Below, piece after piece: positions 59,098-64,000 of a stretch of 64,000 nt of DNA (positions are counted from its first letter, which is position 1; each line of letters opens with the position of its first letter). The position numbers and the translations under genes were made by a program. The DNA is from Butyricicoccus_A sp963620595 (GTDB taxonomy: Bacteria; Bacillota; Clostridia; Oscillospirales; Butyricicoccaceae): positions 62,001-126,000 of the forward strand of contig CAVFAY010000004.1 of NCBI GenBank assembly GCA_963620595.1. Direction: 5' to 3'. The notes below the pieces were generated by a model. That model made no database searches. It was not told where the DNA came from and was given only the letters and a program-made list of their open reading frames with translations.

Positions 59098-59515
59098 CCC
59101 CTGTATCTTCCGATTCGTATTGTTCAATCATTTTTTCCAATTCTTCCAGCAGAGAGGTATCCTGTTCGGACACGTGCTCCTTTTTCTTGGCAGCTTTTTT
59201 GACAAAAGCTACGGCAATTTTTGCAAAGGATGCTGTTGTAACCCCCTGATTTTCCAACAGATCCGAAATATATTGCTCTTTGTCAAAGCAGGGCAAAAAT
59301 TGTCTGGAATAGTGAGACCCTTCCTGTACCATGCCGCAGACCGTCAAAAATCCCTTTTTCTGCAGAGATTGTAACATTTTGTGGATATAATTGGCGCTCC
59401 AATTGGTGTCAGATGCCAGCTTGCCAAGTTGCGCGCTGGTCAGTGGTGCTTTTTCTTTCCAAAAAATGTTCATCAAGCGTTCTTCTGTATTGGATAATGC
59501 GTGCGTGCTCATCAT
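59090..59515 (-). CDS. BlaI/MecI/CopY-family repressor
   Basis: Product of 141 aa from the ATG at 59515 (AAGGAAGGTG upstream). Winged helix LSNTEERLMNIFWKEKAPLTSAQLG, then NWSANYIHKMLQSLQKKGFL, and a C-terminal helical tail. BlaI-type repressors are inactivated by the BlaR1 protease; here the partner lacks one. It likely autorepresses this minus-strand operon; the spacer upstream contains TCACCTAATTGGTGA, a perfect palindrome at about 59545-59560 that could be the operator. Confidence 0.88.
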   Translation of the reverse strand: MMSTHALSNTEERLMNIFWKEKAPLTSAQLGKLASDTNWSANYIHKMLQSLQKKGFLTVCGMVQEGSHYSRQFLPCFDKEQYISDLLENQGVTTASFAKIAVAFVKKAAKKKEHVSEQDTSLLEELEKMIEQYESEDTGDD

Positions 59516-59544
59516 GTATTCACCTTCCTTTCGTGCCAATCACC

Positions 59545-59560
59545 TAATTGGTGAATTATG
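59545..59560. promoter_or_regulatory. Palindromic operator candidate for the BlaI-type repressor
   Basis: TCACCTAATTGGTGA upstream of the BlaI-type start codon is palindromic and close to the promoter region; BlaI-family proteins bind short palindromes there. Confidence 0.55.
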
Positions 59561-59718
59561 GCTATAGTATACGTGCTTCTCCTGTGTTTGTCAAGACGAA
59601 TTCGTATTTCACAAAACATTTACATCTTACCTCGTCCTGCTTCTTGCTTTTTGCTAAACCGTATGATTAAATAAAAGTATACCAATGCGGAAGAAAAAGA
59701 GAGATGGAGGAGAGTCGT

Positions 59719-60795
59719 ATGGGAAGATCTGGCGCAGGCGGCGGAGGCGGCTTCGGCGGAAGCGGCGGTTTCAGCGGCGGCGGTCGAAATAGCGGCGGCT
59801 TTAGCGGCGGAGGTTTTGGCAGCGGACGCAGCGGACAAGGCGGCTTCGGCGGTGGATTTGGTGGTCCACCACCTGGCGGATTTGGCGGCCCGCCACCCAG
59901 ACCGCCGAGATACCACGGACACAGCGGTTTCTGGGAAGGCATGATACTTGGAAGCCTGCTCAATGACCGCAGAGGCGGTGGAGGAGGAAACCGACCGCCG
60001 AGCAATCGTAACCAGAACAATAACGGCTGCGGCATCGGCTGTTTGATTGTCGTTCTGCTTGTTCTTGCGCTGGGTATTGTTGCCGTGGCACTTGGCAGCA
60101 GTTCCTCGGATTCCGTCACAAAATCGACCGTACAGCGCGAAGCTCTGCCGGCCAGCGCAGTCAATGAGACCGACTATTATACCGATGAGGCAGGATGGAT
60201 CAGCAATAAAAACCAGCTGACCAGCGGCATGAAGGATTTTTATCAGCGCACCGGCGTGCAGCCGTATCTGTATATTCTCAACGACTTGGACGGCAGCACG
60301 ACACCGAGCACCACACAGCTTCAGCAGTTCGCAGAGCAGGAATATGATAAGCTGTTCACAGACGAAGGGCATTTTTTGTTGGTATTCTGTGATACCGGAA
60401 GCGGCAGCTACAATTGCGGCTATGCCGTCGGCTCACAGGCAAAGACGATTATGGACAGCGAAGCGGTCAGCGTGCTGGCGGATTATTTGGATCGCTATTA
60501 CAGCAGCAATATGGAGGACGAAGAGTTTTTCTCGACCGTGTTCCAAAAGACCGGCGAACGCATTATGACGGTGACGAAATCGCAGGCACCGATGGTAATC
60601 ATTGTGATTGTCATTGCGGGTGCGATTGTCGCTGTGGTATTTCTGCTGTACCATTGGCGTGAAAAGGCGCGAATCGAAAAGCGCCGCCGTGACAAGGAAA
60701 TGGAAGACATTTTGCAGACACCGCTGGATAAATTCGGCGATGAGGATGAAGCGGAAAACCTCGCAAAAAAATACGAGAAAAAGGACAAAAAGTAA
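59719..60795 (+). CDS. TPM-domain membrane protein with Gly-rich N-terminus
   Basis: Product of 358 aa from the ATG at 59719 behind GGAGGAG (an ATG at 59704 contains that site). Residues 1-95 are extremely Gly/Ser/Phe-rich and end in Pro-rich GGPPP units; a membrane helix near 108-125 (IGCLIVVLLVLALGIVAVALG) is followed by a TPM-like domain (VNETDYYTDEAGWIS, LYILNDLD, FAEQEYDKLFTDEGHFLLVFCD), a second membrane helix near 295-320 and a charged cytoplasmic tail. Probably an envelope-stress partner of the PspA protein encoded next. Confidence 0.8.
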   Translation: MGRSGAGGGGGFGGSGGFSGGGRNSGGFSGGGFGSGRSGQGGFGGGFGGPPPGGFGGPPPRPPRYHGHSGFWEGMILGSLLNDRRGGGGGNRPPSNRNQNNNGCGIGCLIVVLLVLALGIVAVALGSSSSDSVTKSTVQREALPASAVNETDYYTDEAGWISNKNQLTSGMKDFYQRTGVQPYLYILNDLDGSTTPSTTQLQQFAEQEYDKLFTDEGHFLLVFCDTGSGSYNCGYAVGSQAKTIMDSEAVSVLADYLDRYYSSNMEDEEFFSTVFQKTGERIMTVTKSQAPMVIIVIVIAGAIVAVVFLLYHWREKARIEKRRRDKEMEDILQTPLDKFGDEDEAENLAKKYEKKDKK

Positions 60796-60823
60796 TTTCT
60801 CAAACGGATTATAGGAGGAAGCT

Positions 60824-61504
60824 ATGGGTATTCTTTCACGATTTGGAGATATTGTGCAGGCAAATGTCAATGCTGTGCTCGATAAGATGGAAGATCCGTC
60901 TAAAATGATCGACCAGTATCTGCGCGAGCTCAACGAAAATCTCGCAGAGGTCAAAAAAGAGACCGCCGGCGTGATGGCGGAGGAAACCCGCACAAGACGC
61001 TTGATGGAAGAGAATCAGGCGGAAGCTGCGCGGTATGAAAATCTTGCCAAGCAGGCATTGCTGGCGGGCAACGAAGGCGATGCCAAGGTATTTCTGGCAA
61101 AAAAGCAGCAGCTGGAAAGTGCAGGCGCAGGACTTACCGATGCCTACACTGCCGCGCATGAAAATGCTGTTAAGATGCGCCAGATGCATGACAAGCTCGT
61201 CAGCGATATTGAAACACTCAAATCTCGCCGTGCTATGATTAAGGCGAAGGTTTCTGTGGCAAAGACGCAGGAACGCATGAATAAAATCACATCCAATGCC
61301 GACAAGGCGCGCGGTGCGATGGGCGCATTTGACCGGATGGAGGACAAGGCAAATCGAATGCTCGATGAAGCCAATGCGATGGCAGATCTGAATACCGAAC
61401 CGGTAGATGAAGCCAAAGCACTGGAGGAAAAATACAGCAAGGGCGCAGCGGATTCCGCTGTAGATGCCGAGCTGGAAGCACTCAAGAAGTCCATGGGACT
61501 GTAA
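60824..61504 (+). CDS. PspA/IM30 (Vipp1) family protein
   Basis: Protein of 226 aa, almost wholly coiled coil (from residue 20 on), with the amphipathic N-terminal helix GILSRFGDIVQANVNAVLDKMEDPSKMIDQYLRE of the family. PspA oligomers bind and protect stressed membranes. It starts behind AGGAGG 28 nt after the TPM gene, so the two are likely one operon. Confidence 0.95.
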   Translation: MGILSRFGDIVQANVNAVLDKMEDPSKMIDQYLRELNENLAEVKKETAGVMAEETRTRRLMEENQAEAARYENLAKQALLAGNEGDAKVFLAKKQQLESAGAGLTDAYTAAHENAVKMRQMHDKLVSDIETLKSRRAMIKAKVSVAKTQERMNKITSNADKARGAMGAFDRMEDKANRMLDEANAMADLNTEPVDEAKALEEKYSKGAADSAVDAELEALKKSMGL

Positions 61505-61515
61505 GAAACCAGGAG

Positions 61516-61555
61516 AAAAGCACTAGAACCGGTATTTTCCGGAACTAGTGCTTTT
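61516..61555. terminator. Bidirectional terminator
   Basis: AAAAGCACTAG..ACCGG / CCGG..CTAGTGCTTTT between convergent pspA and trx genes. Confidence 0.9.
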
Positions 61556-61565
61556 GATTTTGTCT

Positions 61566-61895
61566 TTACTTTTTCAGCACTTCCTGAATCGCTTCGACAA
61601 GCTCAGGCTTGTCACGCAGGCCAATCAGCCGCTTGACTTCCTTGCCTTCCGAATAAATGCTCACGGTCGGAATCGACACAACGCGGTGCAGCAGAGCCAG
61701 TGTCGGCTGCTCATCAATGTTGATCTTACCAACGCGAATCTTGCCGCAGAATTCCTGTGCCAGTTCTTCGATGGTAGGAGACAGCATCCGGCAGGGGCCA
61801 CACCAGTCTGCCCAGTAATCCAGCAGAATCGGCTTGGATGCGTTGACAACTTCTTCCTCGAAACTTTCCTGTGTAATATGTAATATTGTAGCCAT
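61566..61895 (-). CDS. trxA: Thioredoxin
   Basis: Product of 109 aa from the ATG at 61895 (AGGAAGG upstream). The active site WCGPC holds C32 and C35; DYWADWCGPCRML and the cis-Pro VSIPTVSIY are canonical. It reduces cytosolic disulfides with thioredoxin reductase (not in the window). Normal length. Confidence 0.95.
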   Translation of the reverse strand: MATILHITQESFEEEVVNASKPILLDYWADWCGPCRMLSPTIEELAQEFCGKIRVGKINIDEQPTLALLHRVVSIPTVSIYSEGKEVKRLIGLRDKPELVEAIQEVLKK

Positions 61896-62059
61896 GTTTT
61901 TCTCGTCCTTCCTAAAACGTGCGACTGCTTGCAATCTACTGCGAATGCGGTATATAATAATACCACTGCATCTCATGCAGAAGCCGTTTGCATTGGGTAT
62001 TATATATTACCTATTTATTATACCCCGTTTTTATCAAAAAGGGAAAGGTTTTTTGAATT

Positions 62060-62503
62060 ATGACAGATTTTTTCCATCCGCTGATGAGCGAGCAGGCACT
62101 CAAGCAGTGCAGTTCCCTTGCGCTGGCACATATGGGCGACAGCGTATATGAACTGATGACTCGCGGATACCTCATTCATTCCGGTCTTGTGACCAACAAA
62201 AACCTGCATCGCAAGACCATTCATCTGGTCTGTGCCGGTGCACAGGCTGCCGGTGCGCAGGCAATTCTTCCGCTGCTGACCGAGGCGGAACAGGAGGTAT
62301 TTCGTCACGGACGCAATGCCAAGCCGAAAAGTACACCGAAATCATCTTCCGTTGCAGAATATGCCCTTGCAACAGCAGTAGAAGCACTGTTTGGCTGGCT
62401 GTATCTGCAGGGTTCTTATGATCGGCTCAATGAATTATTTACGGTTTTGCTCCCGGCTGCACAAGAATGGGCAGACAACCAGAGACCAACCCGCCGTGGC
62501 TAA
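62060..62503 (+). CDS. mrnC: Mini-ribonuclease III
   Basis: Protein of 147 aa consisting of an RNase III domain without dsRNA-binding domain: LALAHMGDSVYELMTRGYLI (D27 in the catalytic core), KTIHLVCAGAQA, and the C-terminal SSSVAEYALATAVEALFGWLYL block. It matures 23S rRNA in Firmicutes. Start behind AAAGG. Confidence 0.93.
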   Translation: MTDFFHPLMSEQALKQCSSLALAHMGDSVYELMTRGYLIHSGLVTNKNLHRKTIHLVCAGAQAAGAQAILPLLTEAEQEVFRHGRNAKPKSTPKSSSVAEYALATAVEALFGWLYLQGSYDRLNELFTVLLPAAQEWADNQRPTRRG

Positions 62504-62530
62504 TGCCAAGGCGGGTTTTCGTCTGTCGCG

Positions 62531-62653
62531 TTAAGAAAACGAGGTGTTGTTCTTATTGCGGCTGTTCTTCTGATTCTTGGACTGGTTCTGATTTTGGTTC
62601 TGCGACTGGGACTGATTCTGACTCTGCTGATTATTCCTGTTGTTATGGCACAT
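62531..62653 (-). CDS. Asn/Gln-rich 40-aa micro-protein
   Basis: The ATG at 62653 has AGAGGTG eight bases upstream, a good site. The frame encodes 40 residues, of which more than half are Asn or Gln in repeating (S)QNQ units, with Lys/Arg interspersed, ending TSFS. No membrane segment. No family recognised; low-complexity N/Q proteins of this size are known among spore and coat-associated peptides. Confidence 0.55.
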   Translation of the reverse strand: MCHNNRNNQQSQNQSQSQNQNQNQSKNQKNSRNKNNTSFS

Positions 62654-62812
62654 TTCTGTGTCACCTCTCTTTCTTTTGCCCTTAGTATGACCATGGATTG
62701 TGAAAATATACAGTTGCCAAGAGCGTATTCCAATGTTATAATTAGGTGTTGTACACAACGGAATTTTTAATAAAATCAGCATGATTTTACGATTATATGG
62801 AGGTATCATCCG

Positions 62813-63550
62813 ATGTCTGGACATTCTAAGTGGAATAATATCGCAAAGCGCAAGGGCGCAAACGATGCAAAGAAAGCAGCAATCTTTACCAAGATTGGCC
62901 GTAAGATGGCTGTAGCAATCAAAGAAGGCGGCTCCAACAACCCGGACAACAATGCAAAGCTGCGCGACTGCATCGCAGAAGCAAAGGCAAACAACGTCCC
63001 GAACGACAACATCAAGCGTATGCTTGACAAGGGCAACCAGAGCAATGTTTCTTATGAATCCAATACATATGAGGGTTACGGCCCGTCTGGTATCGCTGTT
63101 ATCTGTGAGACCCTGACCGACAACCGCAACCGTACCGTAGCAGACGTTCGTCACTACTTCGACAAGTACGGCGCAGGTCTGGGCAATGCCGGCTGTGTAT
63201 CCTGGCAGTTCGAGCAGAAGGGCGTTCTGGTTATCGAGCGCGGCGATCTGGATGAGGATGAAACTATGATGACGGCTCTCGATGCTGGCGCAGACGATTT
63301 CCAGGCTGATGAGGATTGCTTCCAGATTTACACTGCTCCGGAAGATTTCTCTGCTGTCCGCGACGCACTGACCGAAGCAGGCTTCGAGTTTGCACAGGCT
63401 GAGATTCAGATGGTTCCGCAGAACACCATTACGCTGGAGAGCCAGGAGGATATGGCACAGCTCCGCAAACTGCTGGACAGCCTTGAGGACAATGATGACG
63501 TACAGCATGTATGGCATAACTGGGAGAACGAGGACGACTACGAGGACTAA
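62813..63550 (+). CDS. YebC/PmpR-family transcription or translation factor
   Basis: Protein of 245 aa with the family opening SGHSKWNNIAKRKGANDAKKA, then the GYGPSG and DRNRTVADVRHYFDKYGA block and the acidic C-terminal domain. Recent work assigns YebC proteins of this type to translation through polyproline stretches; earlier annotation was transcriptional regulator. Normal length. Confidence 0.95.
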   Translation: MSGHSKWNNIAKRKGANDAKKAAIFTKIGRKMAVAIKEGGSNNPDNNAKLRDCIAEAKANNVPNDNIKRMLDKGNQSNVSYESNTYEGYGPSGIAVICETLTDNRNRTVADVRHYFDKYGAGLGNAGCVSWQFEQKGVLVIERGDLDEDETMMTALDAGADDFQADEDCFQIYTAPEDFSAVRDALTEAGFEFAQAEIQMVPQNTITLESQEDMAQLRKLLDSLEDNDDVQHVWHNWENEDDYED

Positions 63551-63573
63551 TTCGTTCTTCAAACGCAATAGAC

Positions 63574-63618
63574 AACTCCCCTGAGAGCCACTTGAATTGG
63601 CTCTCAGGGGAGTTTTTT
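63574..63618 (+). terminator. Terminator of the yebC-type gene
   Basis: AACTCCCCTGAGAGCCA / TGGCTCTCAGGGGAGTT followed by TTTT; nearly perfect 17-bp stem. Confidence 0.93.
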
Positions 63619-63714
63619 GCGTATATGATACGTGCGTCAAAGAGGAACTTTGGCTTTCTCTTTGAGGAAGAGCCAAGGAGCTGGAGAGAGTTCTCGACAA
63701 AACGTATATATTTT

Positions 63715-64000
63715 TTATGCTGATATGGTGAGCGGGTAATAGACACCGTCCACATATAAGTAATACGAATCTGTGGTTCTCAAATCACGGGACATACCGT
63801 CTGCATCGAATACCAGATGCGCTGTTGCGCTGGTTTCAGCGGGAACCGAACCGGTATATTGCAGATCCATGTCTGATTCCAGCAGTGGTGTGCCGAGACG
63901 GCTGATGGAATCCATCGTCATGCGACCGCTGAACAAAGTGCCGAGCGGCAGGTCTGTATCGCTGTTGTTTTGAATGGTCAGCACGACATCTATCATGCTT
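63715..64000 (-). CDS. C-terminal part of a DUF4352-like extracytoplasmic protein
   Basis: The frame is open to the right window edge and stops with TAA at 63715-63717. The 94 visible residues are beta-rich (VVLTIQNNSDTDLPLGTLF, DLQYTGSVPAETSATAHLVFDAD, SYYLYVDGVYYPLTIS) like Ig-like DUF4352/DUF5067 domains of lipoproteins. Signal peptide and N-terminus lie outside. A methionine at 63996 is internal. Confidence 0.55.
   Translation of the reverse strand, partial: SMIDVVLTIQNNSDTDLPLGTLFSGRMTMDSISRLGTPLLESDMDLQYTGSVPAETSATAHLVFDADGMSRDLRTTDSYYLYVDGVYYPLTISA

Overview
The window reads as a stretch of a Clostridia (Bacillota) chromosome. The evidence is a CIRCE-controlled hrcA-grpE-dnaK-dnaJ operon, AGGAGG-type ribosome binding sites, mini-RNase III, an XRE/AraC/DeoR/BlaI regulator set, and palindromic dispersed repeats of the kind I associate with gut Oscillospirales. 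A Butyricicoccus/Agathobaculum-like gut anaerobe is my inference; no rRNA is present to fix the taxon.

Bases 1-23555 look like an integrated genomic island. Its right end is a 45-nt 3' fragment of a tRNA-Arg(CCT) gene. Its left end lies outside the window. The first 10.2 kb are visibly AT-rich and hold a compact co-directional operon: a DUF4338/DruA-like protein (open at the window edge), a P-loop NTPase, an unassigned protein, a 1529-aa FtsK-type translocase with an embedded PD-(D/E)xK-like nuclease motif, an SfsA-type nuclease and a WYL-domain regulator. The middle three resemble the DptF-DptG-DptH restriction trio in order, size and motifs. The combination with DruA and SfsA is not one I recognise and is the best candidate for a new defence system. 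Next come an alkylation-repair pair (Tag plus an AlkZ-related protein), a PPOX-like flavoprotein, a c-di-GMP-I riboswitch with its own terminator upstream of a GAF/BTAD regulator, XRE regulators, a PemK/MazF toxin, excisionase-like HTH proteins (one with four HTH units), a tyrosine recombinase, a complex inverted-repeat site and two nucleotidyltransferase toxin-antitoxin modules.

From 23555 to 36.3 kb the content is mostly housekeeping: a TauE/SafE-like permease, a RelB/DinJ-Doc TA pair, an SDR oxidoreductase, the hrcA-grpE-dnaK-dnaJ operon, and a Gld-like ABC transporter operon with a DUF4340 protein.

From 36.4 to 55.6 kb lies an inositol catabolic region in several transcription units: two AraC regulators, two IolG-type dehydrogenases, IolH, a sodium:solute symporter, IolB-IolD, a DeoR-type (IolR-like) regulator, a split two-subunit transketolase and IolE. 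A polysaccharide deacetylase, an acyltransferase and an HxlR regulator are interspersed. IolC, IolJ and IolA are not in the window. Inositol would enter by the symporter and be oxidised by IolG, dehydrated by IolE, ring-opened by IolD and isomerised by IolB; how the product is finished is not visible here.

From 55.8 to 64 kb are small genes: CpXC, cupin and HD-domain proteins, a BlaI operon with a peptidase-less BlaR1-like protein and a VanZ-like protein, a Gly-rich TPM protein with PspA, thioredoxin, mini-RNase III, a Q/N-rich micro-protein, YebC, and a secreted or lipoprotein-type protein cut by the window edge.
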